A DNA stretch of 64,000 nucleotides, taken from assembly GCA_022825385.1 (NCBI GenBank), contig JAJDWX010000013.1, forward strand, positions 18,824 to 82,823. Reading direction: 5' to 3'. This document shows, piece by piece, positions 50,378 to 59,032 of this stretch. Source of the stretch: Rhodothermales bacterium (GTDB lineage: Bacteria; Bacteroidota; Rhodothermia; Rhodothermales; VXPQ01). The notes under the pieces are model-generated. The model did no database searches, was not told the origin of the DNA, and was given only the letters and a program-made list of their open reading frames with translations. The position numbers were made by a program, and so were the translations under genes. The stretch's first letter is position 1. Each line of letters begins with the position of its first letter.

Positions 50378-51634
50378 ATGCAACGCCGCCGCGCCGCGCC
50401 CGTTTCCATGACTTGCACGACCGCATCGCCCGGACAACCTGTCGTCCAAAGCATCGACGTAGCCCGCGTTCGGCGGGACACGCCCGGATGCGAACAGGTA
50501 GTGCATTTCAACAACGCCGGCGCATCGCTCACGCCCGCCCCGGCGCTCGAAGCCGCGATGGCGCACTTGCGCCTGGAAACGCGCATAGGCGGATACGAAG
50601 CCGCCGAAGAAGCGCAAGCCCGGCACGCAGCGGTATACCGGAGCATTGCCGCGCTGCTAAACGCTTCCCCGGAAGAAATTGCGCTGTCCGATAGCGCGAC
50701 CCGCGCATGGCGGCTGGCCTTTCAGAGCCTGCCGATCCCGCCCGGGGGAAAAATCCTTACCACCCGCGCCTCCTACGCAAGCAATTTCATCGCCTTTCTG
50801 CACCGCGCTCGCAAGGACGGCCTGGAAATAGACATAGCGCCTTGCAACGAGGCAGGCGACCTCGACCTGGAGGCCTTCGAGCGACGCATCGACGAGCGCG
50901 TAGCGCTTATCGCCCTTACGCACATCCCCACGAACGGCGCCGCCGTCTACCCGGCCGAAGCCGTCGGCCAAATTGCCCGCAAGCAGGGCGTGCCCTATTT
51001 GCTGGACGCATGCCAGTCCGCCGGGCAACGCCCGCTCGACGTAACGCGGATCGGTTGCGACATGCTCTCCGCCACGGGCCGAAAATTTCTGCGGGGCCCG
51101 CGCGGCACGGGATTTCTTTATGTCCGCCGCGCTTTCCTGAATCGCCTGGAGCCGCCCATGCCGGACCTGCACAGCGCCACATGGACCGCCCCTGACGAAT
51201 ACCGCCCCGCGAACGACATGCGCGCCTTCGAAATGTGGGAATCCAGCATGGCCATGCAACTGGGACTGGGCGCCGCCGTCGATTACGCGCTGGATATCGG
51301 GCTGGACGCCATCCGCAGCCGCGTGCAGGCCCTCGCCGCCCGGCTCCGCGAGCGCCTCCGCGCCTTGCCCGGCGTCTGCGTACGGGATACGGGAACGGAG
51401 CAATGCGGCATCGTAACCTTCGATATGGCCCGCGCGGCGGCGGAAGAAGCCAAGGCCCGCCTCCGGGAGCAATCCATGCACGTTACGGTATCCCTCCCCT
51501 CGCACACGCTGCTCGACGCCATGGAGCGCCGCCTGCCCCCCATGGTGCGCGCCTCCGTGCATTACTACAACACCGCATCGGAAATCGACCGGTTCTGCGA
51601 AGCCATATCCCGCATCTCGTCGCGCGACGCATGA
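50378..51634 (+). CDS. Class V aminotransferase family protein (cysteine desulfurase/isopenicillin epimerase-like)
   Basis: The 418-residue protein belongs to the fold-type I, class V aminotransferases. Visible features are VVHFNNAGASLTP, the aspartate region YLLDACQSAGQRPLD and the cofactor lysine in SATGRKFLRGPRGTGFLYV. The HFNNAGAS start and RKFLRGPRG loop resemble the isopenicillin epimerase/CsdB-like branch rather than true IscS. The substrate is not known. The start may be the ATG at 50378 or at 50408; neither has a clear ribosome site. It overlaps the transporter gene by ATGA, suggesting a paired catabolic or salvage role. Confidence 0.8.
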   Translation: MQRRRAAPVSMTCTTASPGQPVVQSIDVARVRRDTPGCEQVVHFNNAGASLTPAPALEAAMAHLRLETRIGGYEAAEEAQARHAAVYRSIAALLNASPEEIALSDSATRAWRLAFQSLPIPPGGKILTTRASYASNFIAFLHRARKDGLEIDIAPCNEAGDLDLEAFERRIDERVALIALTHIPTNGAAVYPAEAVGQIARKQGVPYLLDACQSAGQRPLDVTRIGCDMLSATGRKFLRGPRGTGFLYVRRAFLNRLEPPMPDLHSATWTAPDEYRPANDMRAFEMWESSMAMQLGLGAAVDYALDIGLDAIRSRVQALAARLRERLRALPGVCVRDTGTEQCGIVTFDMARAAAEEAKARLREQSMHVTVSLPSHTLLDAMERRLPPMVRASVHYYNTASEIDRFCEAISRISSRDA

Positions 51635-52923
51635 CTCCCGGCGCAAAACATCCTCGAGGCGCCGTCTCTGCATGGGCCGCGTACGACTTCGCCAACTCCG
51701 CGTTTACGACGCTGGTCGTAACGTTTGTTTTCGCCACGTATTTCACAAACGCGATCGCCGACGACGCCGTATCCGGCACGGCGCTCTGGTCCCGCGCCAT
51801 CGCCTTGTCCCAGATTGCCGTGGCGCTGCTGTCGCCCTGGCTGGGCCTGCTTGCAGACCAGAACGGACTGCGCAAGCGATTCCTGCTGTTCTCCACGCTG
51901 CTATGCATCGCCGCCTCGACGGCATTGTATTTCGCGGGGCCGGGAGACGTACGGTTCGCCCTCGTCGTATTCGCGGCGGGCAACATCGCTTTCGAATTGG
52001 CGAATGTATTTTACAATGCGTTCCTGCCCGAACTGGCCCCGACGGCGCGCATCGGACGCGTATCGGGCTACGGATGGGCGCTGGGATACGCAGGCGGCTT
52101 GTGTTGCCTGCTGATCGGCTACTTCGCGCTGGTCGCCCCGGAAACGCCTCCCTTCGGACTTGCCCGGGAAACGGGCGCGCACGTGCGGGCAACCAATCTG
52201 CTCGTGGCCGCCTGGTACGGCGTCTTTTCGATTCCCCTGTTTCTGATCCTGAAGGAATCCCGCCCTGCAAACCGGCTGGGCGCCGGAAAAGCCCTGCGAA
52301 CTTCCCTGCGGGAACTCGGAAACACGTTGCGCGAAGTGCGGCGCTCCCAAGACCTGTTTCGGCTCCTCCTTGCCCGGCTGGTTTATAACGACGGCCTCAT
52401 CACGCTTTTTGCGTTCGGCGGCATCTACGCCACAGGCACGCTCGGATTTTCCACGGAAGATATTTTTCTCTTCGGCATTGCGCTGAACGTGGCGGCGGGC
52501 CTGGGCGCGTGGGCTTTCGGCTATCTGGACGACCGCATCGGCGGACGCGCCACGATTCTCGCAAGCCTTGCGGCGCTTACGCTGGGAACCATTGTGGCCG
52601 TGTTCGCCGACAGCGCGGGCCTCTTCTGGGCCGCGGCGATTATCGGGGGCGTATGCGCCGGTCCGAACCAGTCCGCAAGCCGCTCGCTCATGGGCCGATT
52701 CATTCCCGACGGAAAGGAAAACGAGTACTATGGCCTGTTCGCCTTCTCGGGCAAGGCCACCGCCTTTCTCGGCCCCGTGCTGCTGGGCGTCGTAACCAGT
52801 TTGTTCGATAGCCAGCGAGCCGGGATGGCTACCGTGGCGGCGTTCTTCGTCGTCGGGGCGCTCCTGCTTTTGCGCGTCAACGAGGCGCGGGGGATGGCCA
52901 GCGCCCGGAAATACGAAGCATAA
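51631..52923 (+). CDS. UMF1/Atg22-like major facilitator transporter
   Basis: The 430-residue membrane protein has about 12 hydrophobic segments. It starts with AWAAYDFANSAFTTLVVTF, the signature of the UMF1/Atg22-like MFS branch. Loop motifs LGLLADQNGLRKRF and NQSASRSLMGRFIPDGKENE are also typical. Substrates of bacterial members are unknown; eukaryotic Atg22 exports amino acids from vacuoles. It is translationally coupled to the preceding aminotransferase gene and ends only 8 bases from the convergent rpiB-like gene. Confidence 0.85.
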   Translation: MTPGAKHPRGAVSAWAAYDFANSAFTTLVVTFVFATYFTNAIADDAVSGTALWSRAIALSQIAVALLSPWLGLLADQNGLRKRFLLFSTLLCIAASTALYFAGPGDVRFALVVFAAGNIAFELANVFYNAFLPELAPTARIGRVSGYGWALGYAGGLCCLLIGYFALVAPETPPFGLARETGAHVRATNLLVAAWYGVFSIPLFLILKESRPANRLGAGKALRTSLRELGNTLREVRRSQDLFRLLLARLVYNDGLITLFAFGGIYATGTLGFSTEDIFLFGIALNVAAGLGAWAFGYLDDRIGGRATILASLAALTLGTIVAVFADSAGLFWAAAIIGGVCAGPNQSASRSLMGRFIPDGKENEYYGLFAFSGKATAFLGPVLLGVVTSLFDSQRAGMATVAAFFVVGALLLLRVNEARGMASARKYEA

Positions 52924-52931
52924 TATCCCTG

Positions 52932-53381
52932 CTATTCCCCTTTTTCTTCCACCTGGCGCACGCGAGCGATCTGCCGCAGGTTCCAGGCGTCCGCCCCGAA
53001 CGGCGTATCGAACCAGCGGTCCAGGATTTCCCGCAGGATGGCGGGCGACGTGACGCGCATACTGAGCGCCAGCACGTTGGCGTGATTCCAGACGCGGGCT
53101 CCTTTCGCCGTTTCGCCGTCGCCGCACAAGGCCGCGCGCACGCCGGGCGCCTTGTTGGCCACGATAGCGCAGCCGGTACCCGTCCAGCACAGCACAATGG
53201 CCTCGTCCGCCTCGCCCCGCCGAAGCGCACTGATCGCTTGCATCGTGACGTCCGGCCAATCCGCAGCGTCCTCGCCGCTTTCGGGACCGAAATACAGCGG
53301 CTCGTGCCCCCGCTGCGCAAGTTCTTCCAGCAGGGTCTCGACGAGGGGCAGCCTTTCATCCGCGCTAACCGCAATACGCAT
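52932..53381 (-). CDS. rpiB: Ribose-5-phosphate isomerase B (RpiB/LacAB family)
   Basis: RpiB interconverts ribose-5-phosphate and ribulose-5-phosphate. The 149-residue protein begins MRIAVSADERLPLVETLLEE and has the active-site block CWTGTGCAIVANKAPGVRAA, with the family cysteine and glycine-rich loop. Next comes ARVWNHANVLALSMRVTS, where the usual HNDAN reads WNHAN. That difference may mean a LacA/LacB-like or other substrate range, so the family call is firmer than the substrate. A copy of the dispersed motif (GGATACGCTG at 53399-53408) lies directly upstream. Confidence 0.8.
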   Translation of the reverse strand: MRIAVSADERLPLVETLLEELAQRGHEPLYFGPESGEDAADWPDVTMQAISALRRGEADEAIVLCWTGTGCAIVANKAPGVRAALCGDGETAKGARVWNHANVLALSMRVTSPAILREILDRWFDTPFGADAWNLRQIARVRQVEEKGE

Positions 53382-53630
53382 ACGCCAATGCCTGTTAAGG
53401 ATACGCTGTCAGGAGATGTTTTGGGGCCTGGGGCGGTTAAATGCCGGTTTTTTGTCTTTCTTTATCTTCAGGATTCGTTTGCTTCGGCAAAGCCTGTTTG
53501 CAACCCCCTGACGCATCGAACCATGAGCACAAGAATACTTCCGCCATTCCCTTCGCCCCGGGACAAGATAAGAAAAAATCGTCCGACCCGCGCGCGTAGC
53601 GAGCGCTTGCCAGGGGAGGGGCTACCCCGT

Positions 53631-53693
53631 CATGCAAACCCATCGTCTGCCGTCCCCTTATGTATTTCGTGCAAAGGCGCGCTCCAGGCCCCG
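53631..53693. repeat. First copy of a dispersed intergenic repeat (about 62 bases)
   Basis: This stretch (CATGCAAACCCATCGTCTGC to CTCCAGGCCCCG) is about 80% identical to 53832-53893. It lacks an obvious left inverted arm; GGGGCCTGGGGCGG at about 53424 may be a degraded one. Confidence 0.75.
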
Positions 53694-53726
53694 TTGTCAC
53701 CCTGCGCCCGATTCCCCAGCAAGCCC

Positions 53727-53775
53727 GGTTAAAATAATAAGGCGCGAAAATTTCAAGGTTAAATAATTAAGGCGA
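53727..53775. repeat. Two AT-rich direct repeats, 30-base period
   Basis: GGTTAAAATAATAAGGCGCG (from 53727) and GGTTAAATAATTAAGGCGAG (from 53757) repeat with a 30-base period just before the palindromic element. Their role is unknown; they could be protein-binding sites or remnants of repeat expansion. Confidence 0.65.
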
Positions 53776-53785
53776 GACTGATTCA

Positions 53786-53892
53786 GGGGGCTGGAGTGTG
53801 CCTTTTCACGAAACATCGGGCCCCGAATATGCATGCAAACCCACAGTCTGTCGCGCCCTTATGTATTCGTGAAAAGGCACACTCCAGGCCCC
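53786..53892. repeat. 107-base palindromic element upstream of the NIF3-like gene
   Basis: A left arm at 53786-53812 (GGGGGCTGGAGTGTGCC...) is the reverse complement of the right arm at 53866-53892 at 26 of 27 positions, around a 53-base centre. It could fold as a long hairpin in RNA or be a small non-autonomous mobile element. The right half is the second copy of the repeat at 53631-53693. No target duplication is evident. The surrounding 590-base gap (53382-53972) holds no convincing gene. Confidence 0.75.
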
Positions 53893-53972
53893 GCCCCGGA
53901 TTTTTGCACATTTAATCGGCGTATCCTTAGTTTTACGCCCTGCCGCTTTTTTGCATTTTCCGCCGCGCACCC

Positions 53973-54794
53973 ATGCCCGACGCCCCCACGATCCGACACA
54001 TTGCAGCCTTTCTCGAAGCATGGGCGCCCCCTTCGTCCGCCCTGTCGTACGACAACGTCGGATTGCAGGTGGGCGATCCCGACGCAGCGGTCCGCGTCGC
54101 CTTGCTTGGACTGGATATGACCCCGGAACTGCTCGACGAAGCAAAGGAACTCGGCGCCGCGCTGATCGTGACCCATCATCCCCTCCTGTTTCGCCCCGTG
54201 CGCGCCGTCACGACGGAAGCCTACGTTCCCAACCTGGTCTGGCAGCTTGCAGCGGAAAACATCGCGCTGTACAGCATCCATACCAACCTCGACGCGGCCT
54301 CGGGAGGGGTGTCTTTCGCGCTGGCCGATCAGTTGAGCATCGAGGACGCCGCCTTCCTTCAGCCCGCTGAAAACGGCGATACCGGCTTCGGAGCCATCGG
54401 ATCGCTGCCCGCGCCCGTCCGCTTGCAAGCCTTCCTTGGCGTCGTGGCCGAACGACTTGGAGCGCCCGCCTTGCGCTATGCGGGCGACCCGGAGGCGCTC
54501 GTGCGACGCGTCGCCGTATGCGGCGGGTCCGGCGCCAACCTGATCGACGAAGCCGCTGCCCGCGGCGCGGACGCCTACGTCACGGCGGATATAAAATACC
54601 ACGACTTCTTCGACGCGCTGGACGCGAAAGGGCGGCCCCGCCTCGCCCTGATCGACGCCGGACACTACGAAACGGAAAAAGGGACCGAAAGCCTGCTCCT
54701 GAAAGCGCTCGCGAAACAATTTCCGCAAACCGCATGGAAACAGACGCGCGCAAGCACAAGTCCCGCGCGAACTTTTATAGCCCCGGGACGTTAA
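53973..54794 (+). CDS. NIF3/YbgI (DUF34) dinuclear metal protein
   Basis: The 273-residue protein matches the NIF3-like family: SYDNVGLQVGDP (24-35), LIVTHHPLLFRPV with the metal-binding histidines, YSIHTNLDAASGGV, and the C-terminal IDAGHYETEKG. Bacterial members bind two metal ions; a GTP cyclohydrolase I type 2-like or metal-insertion role has been suggested but not settled. GCGTATCCT lies about 40 bases upstream of its start. It is followed after 56 bases by the coiled-coil gene, a pairing common in Bacteroidota and elsewhere. Confidence 0.88.
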   Translation: MPDAPTIRHIAAFLEAWAPPSSALSYDNVGLQVGDPDAAVRVALLGLDMTPELLDEAKELGAALIVTHHPLLFRPVRAVTTEAYVPNLVWQLAAENIALYSIHTNLDAASGGVSFALADQLSIEDAAFLQPAENGDTGFGAIGSLPAPVRLQAFLGVVAERLGAPALRYAGDPEALVRRVAVCGGSGANLIDEAAARGADAYVTADIKYHDFFDALDAKGRPRLALIDAGHYETEKGTESLLLKALAKQFPQTAWKQTRASTSPARTFIAPGR

Positions 54795-54850
54795 CGCCGC
54801 CGACATCCGTTCATCCCTGATTTCTTTCGAGACACATCCCTGCATACGAC

Positions 54851-55609
54851 ATGCCCACGGCCCAGGAGACAAGCACCAGCGAACAACTGCGATCCCTGAT
54901 CTGTCTCCAGTACATCGACAGCGAAATCGACAAAATCGAAAAACTGCGCGGCGATCTGCCGGAGGAAATTCGCGACCTTCGGGACGAACAGGAAGGACTT
55001 GCAACGCGCATCGAGAAATACAAACAGGAAGAAGCCCAGAACGAGGAGGACAAGGTTTCGTCCGCCACCAGCGTGAAGGACGCCGAAATGCTCATTGTGC
55101 GGTACGAGGAGCAGCAACTCCAGGTGCGAAACAACCGGGAGTACGACGCGCTCACCAAGGAGGTCGAAGCGCAAAAGCAGCGCATCGAGGACGCGAAACG
55201 ACGCATGGAGGAAATCGACCTGAACGAAGACGCGCACAAGGCCGCTATCGAAGAGGCGGAAACCCGCATGAAGGAACTGGACGAACTGCTCGTTACGAAG
55301 GAGCGCGATCTGCAGGAAGTGCTGGACGACACCAAGCAGGAGCAGGCGCATCTGGAGAAAAAGCGGCAAGAAGCCGCCGAAAAAGTGGACGCCCGCTATT
55401 TGCTGGCGTACGAACGTCTGCGGGAACGCCTTCCCGACGGGCGGGCCGTGGTGCCCATCGAACGGGGCGCGGCGGGCGGATTCGCCGTGCCGCCGCAACG
55501 CCAGGTCGAAATTCGCCAGGGCAACCGCATCGTAGCGTGCGAACACACGGGCCGGATCATCGTGGACAGCGAACTCTTCGCCAATACCGCCCAGGCAACA
55601 AACCTGTAG
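54851..55609 (+). CDS. Coiled-coil protein with degenerate C4 zinc ribbon (CT398-like)
   Basis: The 252-residue protein is mostly a long, highly charged coiled coil (about 20-185). Its C-terminal domain corresponds to the zinc-ribbon of the CT398/DUF164-type family. In family members the domain reads roughly CxxC...VPPQ...CxxCG. Here it reads AAGGFAVPPQRQ (207-218) and CEHTG (230-234), so three of the four expected cysteines are replaced while the VPPQRQ core remains. The metal is probably not bound. It follows the NIF3-like gene and immediately precedes rnpB. Function is unknown. Confidence 0.8.
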   Translation: MPTAQETSTSEQLRSLICLQYIDSEIDKIEKLRGDLPEEIRDLRDEQEGLATRIEKYKQEEAQNEEDKVSSATSVKDAEMLIVRYEEQQLQVRNNREYDALTKEVEAQKQRIEDAKRRMEEIDLNEDAHKAAIEEAETRMKELDELLVTKERDLQEVLDDTKQEQAHLEKKRQEAAEKVDARYLLAYERLRERLPDGRAVVPIERGAAGGFAVPPQRQVEIRQGNRIVACEHTGRIIVDSELFANTAQATNL

Positions 55610-55630
55610 GCGGATCGTAGGAAATCCAAG

Positions 55631-56059
<429 letters not shown>

Positions 56060-56060
56060 C

Positions 56061-56414
56061 TTATTCGTCGGCGGGAACCGGCTCCGGCATCGACGGCAAC
56101 GCCTGCTGCTCCCCGACCGGCGGAGCCGCAGGGGCGGCCTGCTCTTCCTGCGCGCGTTGCTGAATAACGCTTTCCTGCGCCTGCTCCTCTCTAATCGCAA
56201 AATTCGACACGACGCACAGCACGATAAAGAGCGTCGCCAGTATCCAGGTCGCCTTTTCAAGCACGTCCGGCGCCTGGCGCGTTCCCAGAATTTGCTGGGT
56301 GGCCCCGCCTGCGGCGATGCCGGCCAATCCGCCGCCCCGGCCGCTCTGTACAAGCACTACCAGCGTAATCAGAATCGCTATCAAAGCGATCAGCGTGATG
56401 ATAAACGTAAACAT
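56061..56414 (-). CDS. secG: Protein translocase subunit SecG
   Basis: SecG is the small membrane subunit of the SecYEG channel. The 117-residue protein has two membrane segments: MFTFIITLIALIAILITLVV and TWILATLFIVLCVVSNFAI. Between them lies the family loop LVQSGRGGGLAGIAAGG followed by ATQQILG, near diagnostic. The C-terminal tail is acidic and rich in Ala, Glu and Pro. The start at 56414 gives the right length; longer open frames upstream are shadows. It converges on rnpB with no spacing. Confidence 0.92.
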   Translation of the reverse strand: MFTFIITLIALIAILITLVVLVQSGRGGGLAGIAAGGATQQILGTRQAPDVLEKATWILATLFIVLCVVSNFAIREEQAQESVIQQRAQEEQAAPAAPPVGEQQALPSMPEPVPADE

Positions 56415-56509
56415 GTTGCCGCGTCGTTGACTGTGGAATCGTAGCCCGCCGCGCCCTGTCCTTGCATCGGAGCGGCGCGTCAAGCAGATTCGATACGCCG
56501 AAGGCCGCC

Positions 56510-57109
56510 TCAGGATCCGGGCGAGGTTGTCGAAAGGGTTTGCTCTTGCCCCGAACCCGCTTTTCGCCGTTCCAGATGGCGCTGCGCGTAAAGCAAGGTT
56601 AATGCGGATTTCATATCGACGACGCCTCCTTCGAAGACCTGCCGCAGCGCCTCCTCGAACGGCATGGACACGACGTCCATGAATTCGCCTTGTTCCAGGC
56701 GCTGACCGCCCGCCTGCGCAAGGTCCTCCGCAAGATACAGGTGAATAATCTCGTTGCTGTAGCCAAGGCACGGAAAAAGCGCGCCCAGCCGGGTGAAAGA
56801 GGTTGCGCGCCAGCCGGTTTCTTCCTCCAGTTCGCGGGCCGCCGCCTCGGTCGGGTCTTCGCCCGGCTTGTCCAGTTTGCCTGCGGGCACTTCAAGGAAC
56901 GCGCGCCCAGCCGGATACCGGAACTGGCGCACAAGCAACGTCGAACCGTCGGGAAAGATCGGCGCCACGGCGGACGCTCCGGGGTGATCGATCCACTCCC
57001 GCACCCCCTCGGCGCCGTCCGGAAGCAGCACCTGATCGCGATACACCTTCAGCAACTTGCCGTCGAATATTTGTTCGGACGAGCGTTTTTGTTCGATAAG
57101 GTGCCGCAT
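56510..57109 (-). CDS. Nudix hydrolase, ADP-ribose pyrophosphatase-like
   Basis: The 199-residue protein has a complete Nudix box, GKLDKPGEDPTEAAARELEE followed by ETGW, preceded by VRQFRYPAGRAFLEVPAG. These residues are characteristic of ADP-ribose pyrophosphatases (NudF/NUDT5-like), which split ADP-ribose to AMP and ribose-5-phosphate. The start at 57109 (MRHLIEQKRSSEQIFDGK) suits the family. It lies between secG and the barrel-assembly gene on the minus strand. Confidence 0.85.
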   Translation of the reverse strand: MRHLIEQKRSSEQIFDGKLLKVYRDQVLLPDGAEGVREWIDHPGASAVAPIFPDGSTLLVRQFRYPAGRAFLEVPAGKLDKPGEDPTEAAARELEEETGWRATSFTRLGALFPCLGYSNEIIHLYLAEDLAQAGGQRLEQGEFMDVVSMPFEEALRQVFEGGVVDMKSALTLLYAQRHLERRKAGSGQEQTLSTTSPGS

Positions 57110-57239
57110 AGCGAAAAACCGATGGACGAGAAAGGGACAAGGCGCCAGAACGACCGGCAGGGCCGGCGCGCCTCTCCGAACGCCCGCGGCGGCGTATGGG
57201 TCCCGCTTGCCCTTGCGCCGCGCAGGCGCGGACGCTTCG

Positions 57240-58919
57240 TCACAATCCGAAAGAAACCCCTGCATGGATGCGGATGTCCCCTGGCCCGCCTTCGGGGTTC
57301 AGGGCCGCGCTCATGTTGACAAGCCCCGCCGCGGTCCGGAACCGGACGCCCGCGCCGTATCCCGGACGCATGCTCGCCGCGGCCTGCGCGTCCGGCGTGA
57401 TCGGACGATCCACATAGCCCGCGTCAAAAAAGGCGTAGGCATACGAAACCGCATCGATTAATATCCGGTATTCGATGAGCGCCCGCCCCACGATGCGCCC
57501 CAGAAACCGATCCTCGTCGTACCCCCGGAGCGAGGTCGCGCCGCCAAACCGAAACAAATCGCTTCGGTCGTATTCCGGGCTCAAGAGCGCGCGCAAATCC
57601 ATCCCGGTCACCAGCACGGATCGGGAAAATATCGGGACGAACCAGCGTCCCGTCGCATACAATCGCTGCTGCTCCAGAAGCGTGCGGCTGCGCAGCGTAT
57701 CCAGGCCAACCACATGCGACTCCGTGCGCTCCTTTCGTCCGCTTTCCAGGTTCATTTCCAGATAAAACCCCTTTGTGGGGTTCGAAAAATAGTCCAGATG
57801 CGAAAAGCGTACGCCCAGCCCGAAGAACCGCGCCTGGGCCGAAGGAGCTATTTGTCGCCCGTTCGGGCCAATCCGGACGCCCGCCTGTCCCGGGGCCGCG
57901 CGCTCCCGGCTGAACCCGGCGAACGCGCTCAGCCCAGGGGCAAGATCGTAACGCACTTGGCCGCGCCAGGCTCTTTTGCTATACGTGGAATCTTCTTCCA
58001 GCCCGGAAAAACCCGCCTCCAGTCCCAGCGGAAGCCCGAAAGCGAAGGGCCACGCCGCCGAAACATCGATGCTCGCAACCTGATCCGGAAGCCGGTTCAG
58101 GCGCAGGGAGGCCGCCAGGCCGCGCCCGAACGGATTGCGGAGCGCAAGATGCCCGCTGCCCGTAACGCGCCCGCGCCGTTCCCCCTCCGAGGGGGGCAGG
58201 TAGCCCAGGACGAGATCGAACGCGCCGGGCGGGCCTTCGGCTATCGGGATGCGCACCACGGCGGTCGTATCGGCGGCGATGCGCAACGCCGGAAGCCCTG
58301 TGGTTTCGAAGAGTTCCTTGCCTTCGATGCGGCGGCGAAGGCGCTCTGCGTCGAATCGAAGAATGGTTTCGCCCGGCTTCATGCCTGCGAGGCGGGCCGC
58401 AAGCTGCGGCTGCGTACGGCGGGCGCCTTCCAGCTCGAACCCCCGCAGCGCCACGGGCGGCCCGGGCTCCACGCGCAGCGTGATCGCCAGCCGATCCGCC
58501 GCGTCGCCAAAGGGCGCAATCGTTTCCACGGCGGCGGTGGCCAGCGGAAGCCCCTCCCGTTCGAGGACCGACAACATCCGTCCGATATCCGTCTCCAGCC
58601 GCAGCGGATCGAACGGGGCGTCCACGGCGAACGGCGCCTCCGCCTCCACGATGCGAAGGCGCACAGGGTCCAGGCCGACAATGCGCACAGCCCCCAGCGT
58701 CGCCCGCGTACTGTCTGGCGGCGCCCCGAACGCATTCGGTTCGCCCGCCACGCCTTCTTCGGCCAATCCGACGGGCTGTTCGACCGGCTTTTCCGCGGGC
58801 ACAGCGCCGCCCGCCCCGCCTTCGGATTGCGCAAACGCCCCCGGAAGCAGCGCCCCGAACGTCCCGCCGGTCAGAACCGCGCACAGGAGCGCCCGTACAA
58901 ACCGCGTTTCGATTCGCAT
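57240..58919 (-). CDS. Omp85/BamA-family outer-membrane protein
   Basis: The 559-residue protein has a signal peptide (LLCAVLTGGTFGALLPGAFA). Two POTRA-like domains follow (for example VRIVGLDPVRLRIVEAEAPF), then a 16-strand-type barrel. The barrel includes SHLDYFSNPTKGFYLEM and the conserved loop FGGATSLRGYDEDRF with the RGY/RGF arginine. Being shorter than BamA (about 800) and with few POTRA domains, it fits the TamA- or ShlB-like branch; the exact role is uncertain. The dispersed motif GGATACGCTGAT begins two bases before the start codon (58921-58932). Confidence 0.85.
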   Translation of the reverse strand: MRIETRFVRALLCAVLTGGTFGALLPGAFAQSEGGAGGAVPAEKPVEQPVGLAEEGVAGEPNAFGAPPDSTRATLGAVRIVGLDPVRLRIVEAEAPFAVDAPFDPLRLETDIGRMLSVLEREGLPLATAAVETIAPFGDAADRLAITLRVEPGPPVALRGFELEGARRTQPQLAARLAGMKPGETILRFDAERLRRRIEGKELFETTGLPALRIAADTTAVVRIPIAEGPPGAFDLVLGYLPPSEGERRGRVTGSGHLALRNPFGRGLAASLRLNRLPDQVASIDVSAAWPFAFGLPLGLEAGFSGLEEDSTYSKRAWRGQVRYDLAPGLSAFAGFSRERAAPGQAGVRIGPNGRQIAPSAQARFFGLGVRFSHLDYFSNPTKGFYLEMNLESGRKERTESHVVGLDTLRSRTLLEQQRLYATGRWFVPIFSRSVLVTGMDLRALLSPEYDRSDLFRFGGATSLRGYDEDRFLGRIVGRALIEYRILIDAVSYAYAFFDAGYVDRPITPDAQAAASMRPGYGAGVRFRTAAGLVNMSAALNPEGGPGDIRIHAGVSFGL

Positions 58920-59032
58920 GGGATACGCTGATTAAGTCCGCAAGGCCCAGCGGCTTGCGAGGCGCGCGCTGGCAAGGTAATGAGGAAGCAGGCAGCGTGG
59001 CGGCCCGCGTAACGAGGAATACATGGCCCCGC

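Noticed and set aside
53437..53700. Minus-strand 87-codon frame in the repeat-rich gap
   Set aside because: It is built largely from the dispersed repeat and has no ribosome site or family; similar peptides arise from the second repeat copy.
58919..58932. The motif GGATACGCTGAT/GCGTATCC as a -10 promoter box
   Set aside because: At the BamA-like gene it lies two bases from the ATG and at thrC it contains the stop codon, so its positions do not fit a promoter element.
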